Made by a program: the position numbers and the translations under genes. Positions 1-9,041 of a DNA stretch of 34,116 nucleotides are shown piece after piece. The notes under the pieces were generated by a model that saw only the letters and a program-made list of their open reading frames with translations, searched no databases and had not been told where the DNA came from. The stretch is from Aestuariirhabdus sp. (GTDB taxonomy: Bacteria > Pseudomonadota > Gammaproteobacteria > Pseudomonadales > Aestuariirhabdaceae), in NCBI GenBank assembly GCA_030622755.1, contig JAUXFT010000016.1, positions 1 through 34,116 of the forward strand, written 5' to 3'. Every line of letters starts with the position of its first letter. The first letter of the stretch is position 1.

Positions 1-715
1 AATACTGCTCTTCACTGTAAAGTTTGGGTCGGCGAGGATCATCAAGAGCCCGCCCCTCTCCGATACACACCCTTGTCTCATGCGCGTAGAACTCTTCCTG
101 TTCGAGAAACATCACATCATTAGTAGCCACCAATGCACAACCGCTTCGCCCGGCCAAGGCAACCGCCTGATGCAAATGATCCTCATCTCCCGTTCTTCCG
201 GTACGCTGCACTTCAAGATAGAAACGATCTCCAAAAACGGTTCGCCACTCCTCAAGCAGCGCATCAGCATCACCGGGATTACTTCCCATCAAAGCCTGTC
301 CAATCTCGCCTTGTCGTGCACCACACAAGACAATTAACCCCTCCGCCGCACTTTTTACCCACGCTCTCTGAACGATAGCCTGCCCTTGCTTCTGGCCGTG
401 CTGGTATCCGCGGGATATAAGCTCAGTCAAATTCCGATAACCGGTAGCATCTTTCACTAATAGCAACAAACGAGTTGGTGGTAACGCCGGATCTTCGTTG
501 GCTACCCACATATCTGCCCCGCAAATCGGCTTAATACCAGTCTCCATTGACAGGGTATAAAATTTAACCAGTGCAAAGAGATTGGATTGATCCGTCATAG
601 CAACCGCCGGTATACCTGCAGCAGATACTGCATTGATCAGTGGTTTAAGGCGAACCAGACCATCAACGAGGGAATACTCTGTGTGCAAGCGCAGGTGTAC
701 AAACGATAAGGACAT
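1..715 (-). CDS. dnaE: DNA polymerase III alpha subunit, N-terminal part (partial, runs off left edge)
   Basis: This is the catalytic subunit of the replicative DNA polymerase. About 238 codons are visible, read leftward from ATG at 715-713, and the frame stays open to the window edge. The protein begins MSLSFVHLRLHTEYSLVDG, the typical start of the PHP domain of bacterial DnaE. The stretches AMTDQSNLFALVKFY and KPICGADMWV follow, as expected in that domain. In most gammaproteobacteria dnaE directly follows rnhB on the same strand. Here about 1.07 kb holding an opposite-strand gene lies between them, so dnaE probably needs its own promoter. No strong Shine-Dalgarno sequence is seen before the ATG; an AGG lies about 18 nt upstream. 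Identity is secure; only the N-terminal fifth is present. Confidence 0.95.
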   Translation of the reverse strand, partial: MSLSFVHLRLHTEYSLVDGLVRLKPLINAVSAAGIPAVAMTDQSNLFALVKFYTLSMETGIKPICGADMWVANEDPALPPTRLLLLVKDATGYRNLTELISRGYQHGQKQGQAIVQRAWVKSAAEGLIVLCGARQGEIGQALMGSNPGDADALLEEWRTVFGDRFYLEVQRTGRTGDEDHLHQAVALAGRSGCALVATNDVMFLEQEEFYAHETRVCIGEGRALDDPRRPKLYSEEQY

Positions 716-865
716 AACGAGATCTATCTACCTGAATGGTGAGCATCTATCTTAGCAGTACCCAAAGCATTGGTTAACCGCTAGAATGATTAGCTTAACA
801 ATTATGAGAGTGAATCTCGGCAGGATGCCGCATTCCAATATGCCGCATGCAGGAACCTGCCACTT

Positions 866-1702
866 ATGCTGAATAACTGCTCACCACGAGCCAAACGAAC
901 ACTTCTTTCAATCGCGTTCATCTTGCTATCGCTTCCCCCGCAATCCGCGTTTCCCGACACTTGCAATACACTTACATTTACGGGCAACGCCGAATACCCG
1001 CCCATACTTTGGCGAGATCGCGACAATCCGGACAGACTGACGGGAGTAGCCGCAGAAATTCTTGAGAAAGCCCTGAAAACTGCAAACATCAGCGTTGTCA
1101 CACAGGATTCCGGGCCCTGGTCCCGGGCACAACAAAATGCACGAAAAGGGGAAGTAGACGGTATAGCAGGGGCATTCTTCACCGAAGAACGCACAGCCTA
1201 TCTTGACTACATCTTCCCGCCATTTATGAATATCCCGAATGTACTATTCGTGCGGGCTGATAGTACGCTGGATTTCACAAACCGGGAGCAACTAAAAACA
1301 TTACGAGGAGTAACGCTGATCAATAACAGCTTCGGTCAACGTTTCGACACCTATGCCAGCAACCACCTTAAAATCAGCACCGTACATTCAGTAACGCTGG
1401 CCTTCAAAATGCTTTTAGTGGGTCGCTCAGATTATCTCATCTACGAACTACAACCTGGTCTTGCCTATAGTGACGCGCTGGGAATCAGTAAAGACATTAA
1501 GCATCTTGCCCAAAAAGTTAATTCTGAGGATCTTCACTATGCTCTTTCCAAGAAATCCCCTTGCAACACTGCAGAATTAAGAGCCCAACTCGAACATTAC
1601 TTACACACCGAAGTCACACCAGCTCACATCGAAAAATTAACCACTAAATATCGAAAACTCTGGCAAGAGCAAGCTTCCAGGCCCACCAATAGTTCAAACT
1701 AG
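866..1702 (+). CDS. periplasmic solute-binding protein, SBP_bac_3-like (transporter substrate-binding domain)
   Basis: The 278-residue protein has a basic N-terminus (about residues 7-11), a hydrophobic stretch (about 13-29) and a likely cleavage near SAFPDT, so it should be exported. The mature part reads like a family 3 extracellular solute-binding protein: an opening strand LTFTGNAEYPPILWR, then ILEKALKTANISV, then GEVDGIAGAFFTEERTAYLD. That last block is the usual motif in which a small acidic loop is followed by a helix. Such proteins bind amino acids or other small ligands, either for ABC import or as stand-alone sensors. No permease or ATPase gene is adjacent, so the ligand and partner are unknown. 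An AGGA at 851-854 precedes the ATG by 11 nt. It runs opposite to its neighbours and sits between rnhB and dnaE, suggesting later insertion. Confidence 0.75.
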   Translation: MLNNCSPRAKRTLLSIAFILLSLPPQSAFPDTCNTLTFTGNAEYPPILWRDRDNPDRLTGVAAEILEKALKTANISVVTQDSGPWSRAQQNARKGEVDGIAGAFFTEERTAYLDYIFPPFMNIPNVLFVRADSTLDFTNREQLKTLRGVTLINNSFGQRFDTYASNHLKISTVHSVTLAFKMLLVGRSDYLIYELQPGLAYSDALGISKDIKHLAQKVNSEDLHYALSKKSPCNTAELRAQLEHYLHTEVTPAHIEKLTTKYRKLWQEQASRPTNSSN

Positions 1703-1789
1703 CTTCAGCAGAGAAAAAATTACACAAATGGAAAAGAGTTTATGCCCCTTACGCTGCATATCGTTTCATTTAGATCCATACCGAACAGG

Positions 1790-2407
1790 CTACTTAGCCG
1801 TACTTCCGGTTTCAATCACCCTGCGTACTGGTGCAAAAGAACGCCGATGATGGGGCGTCACACCTAATCGATCCAAAGCGTCCAAATGAATTTTAGTAGG
1901 ATAACCTTTATGCCGGGCAATTCCATAGCCCGGAAACTCACGATCAACGGCTAGCATCTCCCGATCTCGAGTGACCTTAGCCAAAATAGACGCTGCAGAT
2001 ATTTCTGCAATTTGACCATCTCCCTGTACTATCGCTTGCGCCTCACAAGGCAATTCCGGGCAACGATTCCCATCAATCAATACCAGCTCGGGTGCTACAG
2101 CCAAGCCAGCGACAGCACGCTGCATCGCTAACATCGTTGCATGAAGAATATTCAGTTGATCAATTTCTTCAACGCTCGCCCTTCCCAGGCTCCATGAAAG
2201 TGCTTGATCCTTTATCACTTCAAACAAGGCCTCACGTCGCTTTTCTGATAGTTTCTTCGAATCGTTCAACCCGTCGATTAAACGAGATGGATCGAGAATT
2301 ACCGCAGCTGTTACCACATCACCACAAAGCGGACCACGACCTACTTCATCAACGCCCGCAACCAAACGGCCAGATACAGAGGATGAGTCAAACAATGAGT
2401 ACTTCAT
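1790..2407 (-). CDS. rnhB: ribonuclease HII
   Basis: This enzyme cuts RNA in RNA-DNA hybrids and removes single ribonucleotides from DNA. The signature [17 protein letters not shown] near the N-terminus supplies the first two acidic metal ligands (Asp20 and Glu21 from this start). [10 protein letters not shown] and [12 protein letters not shown] supply the other conserved acidic positions. The length of about 205 residues is normal for the family. The start is either ATG at 2407 or GTG at 2413; the GTG would overlap the lpxB stop by four bases (GTGA). A GAG lies five bases before the ATG, so I chose the ATG, but both are possible. It is translationally linked to lpxB upstream. Its usual downstream partner dnaE is displaced by the solute-binding gene. 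Confidence 0.95.
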   Translation of the reverse strand: MKYSLFDSSSVSGRLVAGVDEVGRGPLCGDVVTAAVILDPSRLIDGLNDSKKLSEKRREALFEVIKDQALSWSLGRASVEEIDQLNILHATMLAMQRAVAGLAVAPELVLIDGNRCPELPCEAQAIVQGDGQIAEISAASILAKVTRDREMLAVDREFPGYGIARHKGYPTKIHLDALDRLGVTPHHRRSFAPVRRVIETGSTAK

Positions 2408-2409
2408 AG

Positions 2410-3582
2410 TCACTCTTTTTTTATCAATGCTAATACAGCATCTGCAGCGGTGTCACTTGCATTGCGTGCCAGCATGCGGTGAATTTTCTGGTACTCCTCG
2501 AGCAACTCATTTCCTCTGCTGAGGCTATCCAACAGCGCCTCGCTAAGCCTTTCTGGCGTCGCATCATTCTGAATAATTTCAGGCACCAGCTCTTTTCCTG
2601 CGAGCAGATTGGGTAACGAAAGATAAGGGATTTTAACCAAGCGAGCAGCAATAGCATAGGTTAGTGGAGATACACGGTAAGCAACCACCATAGGTTTCTT
2701 GAGCAGAGTTGCCTCCAGAGTTGCAGTACCTGAAGCAATCAAAATGCTATCGGCAGAAGCCATTACTTCACGGGAATGGCCATCAACCAGCTCAATATCC
2801 AACTCCGGCGCCAACTCAGCACGGAGCATCTCTACCTGCTTGTAGCGTGCTTCGTTAATGCAGGGAATAACAAATTTAAAGTTTCCCTTTGCTGCACACA
2901 GCTTCGCAGCCTGTAAAAATAATGGCGCTAATATTTTCACTTCACCCTGTCGGCTGCCCGGTAAAATAGCCACCAGTTTCTGATCAGGGGCAACCTTAAT
3001 ACCCAAAGTCTTACGCGCCATCTCTGCATTGGTATACATCGGGATCTGATCAGCCAGTGGATGACCAACAAAACTAACCGGAACCTTATGCTTGCGATAA
3101 AACTCCGCCTCAAAAGGCAACAGGCAAAGCATATGGTCAATCGACTTTGCAATCTTGAAGATACGTTTTTGACGCCAGGCCCAAACCGATGGACTGACAT
3201 AATGTGCTGTCGGAATACCAGCCTCTTTCAACTTTCTCTCTACTGGTAGAGTGAAATCCGGGGCATCAATGCCGATAAACAAGTCGGGTGGATCATTCAA
3301 CATTCGCTTAACAAGTCTACGGCGGATTTTCAGCAGCTCACGAATACGACCGAGCACCTCGACCAATCCCATAACCGAGAGCCTTTCCATCGGAACCAGA
3401 CTGCTTGCTCCTTGCTCAATCATCAGGGGTCCAGCAATACCTTCAAAGACAACACCGGGACAACGTTGCTTGATAGACTCCATCAGGCTGGCACCGAGAA
3501 TATCTCCCGAAGCCTCACCCGCCACTATACCGATACGTAAGGTACGGATATCTTTCTTTAACGTAGATGAATCTTTATCCAT
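2410..3582 (-). CDS. lpxB: lipid-A-disaccharide synthase
   Basis: LpxB joins UDP-2,3-diacylglucosamine to lipid X to make the lipid A disaccharide at the inner membrane. The N-terminal motif [15 protein letters not shown] is diagnostic. The stretches [36 protein letters not shown] and [21 protein letters not shown] are conserved along the GT19 fold. I chose ATG 3582 because a GGA precedes it by 7 nt; it gives 390 residues, close to the usual length. The frame extends to ATG 3594 and GTG 3612, neither with a good ribosome binding site. It follows lpxA after about 100 nt and overlaps or abuts rnhB. In E. coli lpxA, lpxB and rnhB lie in the same order. Confidence 0.95.
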   Translation of the reverse strand: MDKDSSTLKKDIRTLRIGIVAGEASGDILGASLMESIKQRCPGVVFEGIAGPLMIEQGASSLVPMERLSVMGLVEVLGRIRELLKIRRRLVKRMLNDPPDLFIGIDAPDFTLPVERKLKEAGIPTAHYVSPSVWAWRQKRIFKIAKSIDHMLCLLPFEAEFYRKHKVPVSFVGHPLADQIPMYTNAEMARKTLGIKVAPDQKLVAILPGSRQGEVKILAPLFLQAAKLCAAKGNFKFVIPCINEARYKQVEMLRAELAPELDIELVDGHSREVMASADSILIASGTATLEATLLKKPMVVAYRVSPLTYAIAARLVKIPYLSLPNLLAGKELVPEIIQNDATPERLSEALLDSLSRGNELLEEYQKIHRMLARNASDTAADAVLALIKKE

Positions 3583-3680
3583 TGCCGTTTCCATTACAGT
3601 ACGAACAATCACCGGAATAGCCGATCAATACCTCAACAGAAGCAGGCCACTACAATATGGCCCATGAGAATAAGAAGCGG

Positions 3681-4487
3681 CTAGCGAACAATGCCTCTAG
3701 TTGAGTTCTTCAGGCTATCGATGAACAACTGTAACTCCGGAGCAATATCATCAACTGACTGCAGCTGCTCCAGGGCTTCTTCAAGAGTACGACCTTCACG
3801 ATAAACCGTTTTATAAGCACGGCGTAACACCTGCAGCAACTGTTTGCTGTAGCCTCGCCTCTTCATACCTTCATAATTCATCCCATTGGCTTTAGCTGGA
3901 GAACCAGCCGCCATAACAAAAGCAGGGACATCTTTAAACACCGTAGAGCCGCCGGAAGTCATGCTGTAGGGACCCAGATGGCAAAATTGATGCACTCCGG
4001 TCATACCGGATAAAATCGCTCCATCACCGACGATAACATGGCCCGCAAGGGAAGCATTATTGGCAAAGATACAACCATTCCCCACAACACAATCATGGCC
4101 AATATGTACATAGGCCATGAACAGGTTATTACTACCGATCGTTGTGACGCTTTGATCCTGTATGGTTCCTCTATGGACCGTACAGCTTTCCCGAAAAATA
4201 TTATTATCACCAACGACTAATCGTGTTGGCTCATTTGCATATTTTTTATCCTGACAATCTTCACCAATAGAGGCAAATTGAAAGATATGATTATTCTTAC
4301 CAATAGTGGTAGGCCCCTTGACCACCACATGAGAATTGATCACCGTTCCTTCACCAATTTCTACATCTGCCCCGATCAAGGTCCATGGACCAACAACAAC
4401 GTTAGCACCAATAATCGCAGAGGGATGCACAATAGCGCCAGAATCAATCTTGGCAGCAGGATCAATATTCTCTGTAGGCTTACTCAA
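3681..4487 (-). CDS. lpxA: UDP-N-acetylglucosamine O-acyltransferase
   Basis: LpxA performs the first committed step of lipid A synthesis, moving a 3-hydroxyacyl chain from ACP to UDP-GlcNAc in the cytoplasm. The sequence is a run of hexapeptide repeats (IGANVV, IGADVEIGEG, VVGDNN, VVGNGC, VVGDGA), which builds a left-handed beta helix. VHIGHDCVVGN carries the catalytic histidine (about His131), and a helical C-terminal cap follows. An upstream TTG at 4511 would overlap fabZ. I prefer TTG 4487: an AAGGAA element lies 9-10 nt before it and it begins just after the fabZ stop, giving 268 residues, close to the family norm. Both candidates are rare TTG starts, so reinitiation after fabZ is likely. 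Confidence 0.95.
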   Translation of the reverse strand: MSKPTENIDPAAKIDSGAIVHPSAIIGANVVVGPWTLIGADVEIGEGTVINSHVVVKGPTTIGKNNHIFQFASIGEDCQDKKYANEPTRLVVGDNNIFRESCTVHRGTIQDQSVTTIGSNNLFMAYVHIGHDCVVGNGCIFANNASLAGHVIVGDGAILSGMTGVHQFCHLGPYSMTSGGSTVFKDVPAFVMAAGSPAKANGMNYEGMKRRGYSKQLLQVLRRAYKTVYREGRTLEEALEQLQSVDDIAPELQLFIDSLKNSTRGIVR

Positions 4488-4489
4488 GG

Positions 4490-4930
4490 TTACAGTTCCT
4501 TTTTTGCACAAATAATTTCAGCAGAACTTACCACTTTTCCTTCGACGATCGCCTGACAGGAAAACTTCCAGATATCACGCTTCTGCGCGAGAAATTTAGC
4601 TTTTAATTCAAGTTTGTCACCCGGCACTACCGGCTGCCTAAAACGCACTTTGTCAGCGCCAGCGAAGTAATAAACACTATTATCGTCTTTGGTTTTATCA
4701 CTCATTTTAAAACCAAGAATTCCCGCCGATTGGGCCATCGCTTCAATAATCAGTACGCCTGGCATGATTGGGTGGTCAGGGAAATGGCCAATAAAGAACT
4801 CTTCATTACCGCTTACATTTTTATAGCAATCGATAGTTTTGGCCTCAAGGTCAACGCTAACCACCCGGTCTACCAATAAAAATGGATACCGTTGTGGTAA
4901 ATATTCTTTGATTTTTTCGATGTTCATCAT
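4490..4930 (-). CDS. fabZ: 3-hydroxyacyl-ACP dehydratase FabZ
   Basis: FabZ dehydrates 3-hydroxyacyl-ACP in fatty acid elongation and competes with LpxA/LpxD for the same 3-hydroxy substrates, which explains its place in the lipid A cluster. The start of the fold is [13 protein letters not shown]. The active-site segment is [20 protein letters not shown], with the catalytic histidine (about 49) and glutamate (about 63). Length is about 146 residues, which is normal. Three start codons lie in a row: GTG 4933, ATG 4930 and ATG 4927. An AGGG about 9 nt before the GTG is the only recognisable ribosome binding site, so the exact start is uncertain by two residues. The stop lies two nucleotides before the preferred lpxA start. 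Confidence 0.95.
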   Translation of the reverse strand: MMNIEKIKEYLPQRYPFLLVDRVVSVDLEAKTIDCYKNVSGNEEFFIGHFPDHPIMPGVLIIEAMAQSAGILGFKMSDKTKDDNSVYYFAGADKVRFRQPVVPGDKLELKAKFLAQKRDIWKFSCQAIVEGKVVSSAEIICAKKEL

Positions 4931-4979
4931 CACAAGTTAAAACCCTGATTCATATGAAAGTTACAATTTTCACGACCAG

Positions 4980-6008
4980 CTAGGTCTGGTCACTTTCCAG
5001 ATTTTTAAGGCGTTTGGCCATCTCATCCAACTGCCTGAAGCGAACCGCGTGTTTGCGCCACTCACGTGTCGGCATTACGGCACCGGCACCTGAGGAATAA
5101 ACTCCCGGTTCCTTAATAGACTTGGTAACAGTACCCTGCCCCATAATTTGTACGTTATCAGCAATATCGAGATGGCCGGCAAAGCCAGCCTGGCCAGCAA
5201 TGATGCAGCCCTTGCCAATTTTTGTACTACCCGATATGCCTACACATGAGGCAATAACTGTTCCCTCTCCAACGATCACATTATGAGCAATCTGGATAAG
5301 ATTATCGAGTTTCGCGCCATCTCGGATTTCGGTATTACCCAGGGCACCTCGATCAATTGTAGTATTAGCGCCTATCTCAACGTTATCACCAACAATGACC
5401 CCTCCAGTCTGGGCAATTTTATGCCATCCGTCAGGACCTGGAGCCAGCCCAAAACCATCACCACCGATGACAGCCCCACTCTGTATTATACAGTGCTTGC
5501 CCAACTTGACTCCGTGATAAACAGTAACATTGGCAAACAAGTGCGTATTTTCCCCCACCACCGAGTTGGCACCAATCACTACTCCGGCATCCAATCGCAC
5601 CCCGGCACCAATATTCGCACCATCCTCGATCACAACTTTAGGGCCGATTGAGGCAGAATCATCAATTTCTGCAGACGCGCTGATAACAGCGCTCGCATGG
5701 ATGCCTGCCGACACTCGTGGGCAAGGGTCAAACAAATGAGACAGCTTTGCATAGCCCAAATAGGGATTTGCTAGCACTACTGCATTCCCCTGAAAGTCAC
5801 TAGCTTCCTTTTCAGTTAGCAGGACAGCTCCCGCCTGCGTAGTAGAAAGGAACTTTGCGTAAACAGGGTTAGCCAGGAAACCAAGGTGCTCAGCAGTAGC
5901 ATCTTCTAATGTAGCGATACCACGAATACGGTAATCGGGGTCACCTTTTACAGCACCTCCGACACGTTCGGCGATATCCGCCAGGCTGTAGCTAATTTTT
6001 TCGTTCAT
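4980..6008 (-). CDS. lpxD: UDP-3-O-(3-hydroxyacyl)glucosamine N-acyltransferase
   Basis: LpxD adds the N-linked hydroxyacyl chain in the third step of lipid A synthesis. An N-terminal uridine-binding domain (about residues 1-100, with GFLANPVYAKFL and GYAKLSHLF) precedes hexapeptide repeats (VIGANSVVGENT, VIVGDNVEIGANTTID). LIQIAHNVIVGEG holds the catalytic histidine (about His242), and a C-terminal helix follows (about 318-342). The start ATG 6008 has an AGGGAG element about 9 nt upstream; a TTG at 6038 in the same frame lacks one. The resulting 342 residues fit the family. It is preceded by a strong hairpin between skp and lpxD, so its expression may be partly uncoupled from skp. Confidence 0.95.
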   Translation of the reverse strand: MNEKISYSLADIAERVGGAVKGDPDYRIRGIATLEDATAEHLGFLANPVYAKFLSTTQAGAVLLTEKEASDFQGNAVVLANPYLGYAKLSHLFDPCPRVSAGIHASAVISASAEIDDSASIGPKVVIEDGANIGAGVRLDAGVVIGANSVVGENTHLFANVTVYHGVKLGKHCIIQSGAVIGGDGFGLAPGPDGWHKIAQTGGVIVGDNVEIGANTTIDRGALGNTEIRDGAKLDNLIQIAHNVIVGEGTVIASCVGISGSTKIGKGCIIAGQAGFAGHLDIADNVQIMGQGTVTKSIKEPGVYSSGAGAVMPTREWRKHAVRFRQLDEMAKRLKNLESDQT

Positions 6009-6041
6009 TAACTTTTGCTCCCTGCTCTTTCCAAGCAACGC

Positions 6042-6064
6042 AAAAGGGGCTGCTAGCCCCTTTT
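6042..6064. terminator. perfect 10-bp hairpin between skp and lpxD
   Basis: The arms AAAAGGGGCT (6042-6051) and AGCCCCTTTT (6055-6064) are exact complements around a 3-nt loop. Read leftward, the hairpin follows skp and ends in four T before GCG, so it looks like an intrinsic terminator with a short T tract. Since lpxD and the rest of the lipid A genes lie beyond it on the same strand, it is more likely an attenuator or processing site than a full stop. It is symmetric and would form on either strand. Confidence 0.6.
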
Positions 6065-6100
6065 ATCAACTACGGGCATGCATCTGCATACCCGATTACT

Positions 6101-6607
6101 TTAGCCGCCCTGATTAAGGGTTTGAATAACCTTAGTTGTAATATCTGTTTGTGGGCTAGCAAAAATCACTGCTCCACGCTCTAAAACCAGATCATACCCC
6201 CCGGCCTTAACGACACTTTGTATCGCTTTATCCAGCTTTGGACGCAAAGTATCAATTTCTATTCGATCCGATTGGGCTTTTTCACTTTGTAACTGCTTGG
6301 ACTTGTATTCAAAATCCTGGGCGGTACGTTGCAGCTCCAGCTGAAGTGCTTTCTTTTCACTCTCGCTCATTGCTGCTCCGTCACGAGCGAACTTGGCCTG
6401 TAAGCGTTTACCTTCATCTTCCAGTTTTTTCAGCTCATCTACCTGAGCGCCAAAACGTGCTTCCGATTTTTTCGCATAAGACTTCGCAGCATCTGATTCA
6501 ACAAGTGCCATCTGATAATTTACTACCGCTATTTTCATCTCCGCCTGTGCGGTGGCAGATAACCCCAAAGCTAACCCCAAAAAGGCTATTTGCACTAACT
6601 TACGCAT
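6101..6607 (-). CDS. skp: periplasmic chaperone Skp/OmpH
   Basis: Skp is a trimeric jellyfish-shaped chaperone that holds unfolded outer membrane proteins in the periplasm before BamA inserts them. The start ATG 6607 has a CAGGAG five nt upstream; the longer frame to 6688 would run into bamA and is rejected. The 168-residue product begins with a signal peptide (MRKLVQIAFLGLALGLSATA, cleaved about AQA/EM). The mature start MKIAVVNYQMALVESDAAK is typical of the OmpH family. A charged helical coiled-coil middle (about 45-115, ELKKLEDEGKRLQAKF onward) forms the tentacles, and the C-terminal strand GGYDLVLERGAVIFASP closes the body. It lies 25 nt after bamA, its functional partner. Confidence 0.93.
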   Translation of the reverse strand: MRKLVQIAFLGLALGLSATAQAEMKIAVVNYQMALVESDAAKSYAKKSEARFGAQVDELKKLEDEGKRLQAKFARDGAAMSESEKKALQLELQRTAQDFEYKSKQLQSEKAQSDRIEIDTLRPKLDKAIQSVVKAGGYDLVLERGAVIFASPQTDITTKVIQTLNQGG

Positions 6608-6632
6608 ATTAACTCCTGATTTTAAATTAAGT

Positions 6633-8966
6633 TTAGAAACTTTGGCCCAGAGCAAACTGGAATACTTCTGTTTCATCACCATCTTCATAATTAAACGGCG
6701 CCGCCAGTGAAAAGCTTAACGGTCCCATTCCAGTTATCCAGGTAGCAGAAACACCGACAGAGCCTCGAAGGTCAGCAAAACTCAAATTCGAACAATTAGT
6801 AATTGTAGCGCTACTAACTGTCGTACGGTCACAATCTGTGTGAAATGCATTACCCATATCAACAAATACAGCCGAACGTAATGATCGCTGATCCTTTATA
6901 AACGGCACCGGAAATAGAACTTGCGCAGTAGTTTCTACCAGTATATTACCACCGATAGAATCTATCTCACCATCGCTATCCAGGGCCTGTGGGCCCAATG
7001 AGTTATCAGCGTATCCTCGTATGGAACCAAAACCACCTGCAAAATAGTTTTCAAAGAATGGCATTATACTGGTATCACTATAGGCATCCGCGTAACCCAT
7101 ATTACCTTTAAGATTCAACGTCAATGTACGCGTTAATGGGAAGAAAATCTGGCCACTGTAGTTAAGTTTGAAGTAAGTGGTATCACTTCCAGGGATGGCT
7201 ACTTGCGCAGACAGGGAATTTGAATTACCCCGCGTTGGCAAAACCCCACTATTTAATGTCGAGCGTGCCCAGGAAATACCGGTTTTCCAATTCAGGTAGC
7301 TACTACCCTCTTTTGAAATAAATTCGCGTACCACAAATGCAGCATCACTACCTTGTTTGATCGTAAGATCTTCCGGTCCAAAACTAAAACCAAGACGTGT
7401 GATGTCATTAATTGGATAACCGAAACTAACACTACCACCGTAGGCATCGGTGGAGTAATTGGATATATCCGTACTGTCGTAATCAGTCGCTCGGTAAAAT
7501 GCATTGAAGCCACGACTAACACCATCAACGGTATAGTAGGGGTTCATATAACCAAAGCTATAAACCGTTTGGTATTCACTGGTATTCAGACCGATATTTA
7601 CCTGATTACCAGAACCCAAAAAGTTATTTTGCTGCACGTTACCAGCCAGGATCAGGCCACTTCCTGAAGAGAAACCGAGACTTGCAGACACACTACCCGA
7701 CGCCTGCTCTTCAACAGTATATTCCACATCAATCTGGTCCGTAGTACCCGGTACCGACGGGGTTTCAACATTCACGGACTTAAAAAAACCTAATCGATCC
7801 AGGCGAGTTTTGGAACGTTCAATCTCAAAGGTAGACGCCCAGCTTCCTTCCATCTGGCGCATTTCCCGACGTAACACCTCGTCCTGAGTTTTTATGTTAC
7901 CAATGAAGGTAATGCGTCGCACATAAGCGCGCTTACCAGGGTCAACGAAAAAGGTTACTACGACCGAGTTATCTTCTTCATTTGGCTGAGGAATACCCTG
8001 CACGTTAGCGAAGGTGTAACCCTCATTACCCAGACGCCTGGAAATCAATTCCTCTGTGGAGGTCATAACTTTGTTGGAAAAGGTTTGTCCCTCTCTAACA
8101 AGCAACAGAATTCGCATCTGCTCCTCAGGAATAATCAAATCGCCGGCAAGCTTTACATCAGAGACGGTGAAACGTTTGCCTTCATCAATATTCACGGTCA
8201 GAAATACACTGTCTTTATCAGGTGCAATAGAAACCTGTGTAGATAAGATATTGAAATTCAGATAACCGCGATCCAGATAGAACGTCCGCAATCGTTCAAG
8301 GTCACCAGAGAATTTTTCTCGAGAGTATTTATCATCACTACTGTACCAGGACAGTATATTGGTTTCCTTCAACTCAAACAGGTCCTCCAGTTCTTCATCT
8401 TCAAATAACGTATTACCTACGATATTGACATGACTTATGGAAGCTACCGGCCCTTCTTTAACATTAATAGAAACTGCAACCCGGTTACGCGGCTGGGGGC
8501 TGACACTGGCATCAATTTTTGCACCATAGCGGCCCTGAGCGACATACTGTCGCTGCAATTCCATCTGAACACCTTCCAGGGTTGCCTGTTGGAAAATTTC
8601 ACCCTGAGCAAGACCTGCTTGTTTCAGACCATCCAGTAAGGCTTCCGTCTCAAGCGCTTTGTTACCCGTAATATTGATATCACTGATAGAAGGCCGCTCT
8701 ACGACCGTGACAACCAACACATCACCATCACGGTCCATCCGGATATCCTGGAAATAACCGGTTTGAAATAGCTGGCGAGTTGCGGCAGCAACTCTCTGAT
8801 TATCAATATCATCACCAACGTTGATTGGCAAAGCGTTGAAAGCATTACCGGCAGAAATACGTTGCAGTCCGTTTATTCTGATATCGGAAACTACAAAGGC
8901 TTGAACCACACCTGCCAATGGCAGTAACAGTGTGGCCAACAACAGCATCAGCAAATTTCGTTTCAT
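6633..8966 (-). CDS. bamA: outer membrane protein assembly factor BamA
   Basis: BamA is the central Omp85 insertase of the outer membrane. ATG 8966 begins a clear signal peptide (MKRNLLMLLLATLLLPLAG, cleaved near VQA), so I prefer it to ATG 8981. Five POTRA domains follow (starting FVVSDIRINGLQRISAG; later ISDINITGN, ISHVNIVGN, VSDVKLAGD and VRRITFIGN). The C-terminal half is a 16-stranded barrel with the loop 6 motif IRGYADNSLGPQ. It ends in phenylalanine (FQFALGQSF), the usual outer membrane sorting signal. Length of 777 residues is normal. A variable loop near the C-terminus holds two cysteines (in FHTDCDRT and TNCSNLSF) that could form a disulfide. It sits between rseP and skp as in other gammaproteobacteria. 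Confidence 0.96.
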   Translation of the reverse strand: MKRNLLMLLLATLLLPLAGVVQAFVVSDIRINGLQRISAGNAFNALPINVGDDIDNQRVAAATRQLFQTGYFQDIRMDRDGDVLVVTVVERPSISDINITGNKALETEALLDGLKQAGLAQGEIFQQATLEGVQMELQRQYVAQGRYGAKIDASVSPQPRNRVAVSINVKEGPVASISHVNIVGNTLFEDEELEDLFELKETNILSWYSSDDKYSREKFSGDLERLRTFYLDRGYLNFNILSTQVSIAPDKDSVFLTVNIDEGKRFTVSDVKLAGDLIIPEEQMRILLLVREGQTFSNKVMTSTEELISRRLGNEGYTFANVQGIPQPNEEDNSVVVTFFVDPGKRAYVRRITFIGNIKTQDEVLRREMRQMEGSWASTFEIERSKTRLDRLGFFKSVNVETPSVPGTTDQIDVEYTVEEQASGSVSASLGFSSGSGLILAGNVQQNNFLGSGNQVNIGLNTSEYQTVYSFGYMNPYYTVDGVSRGFNAFYRATDYDSTDISNYSTDAYGGSVSFGYPINDITRLGFSFGPEDLTIKQGSDAAFVVREFISKEGSSYLNWKTGISWARSTLNSGVLPTRGNSNSLSAQVAIPGSDTTYFKLNYSGQIFFPLTRTLTLNLKGNMGYADAYSDTSIMPFFENYFAGGFGSIRGYADNSLGPQALDSDGEIDSIGGNILVETTAQVLFPVPFIKDQRSLRSAVFVDMGNAFHTDCDRTTVSSATITNCSNLSFADLRGSVGVSATWITGMGPLSFSLAAPFNYEDGDETEVFQFALGQSF

Positions 8967-9041
8967 GAAATCCGTAAACATCCAGGGAATTTTATTTGTT
9001 CATTTGAACCAGACAATACCTGGTTCCCCCAAGCAGCAAAA

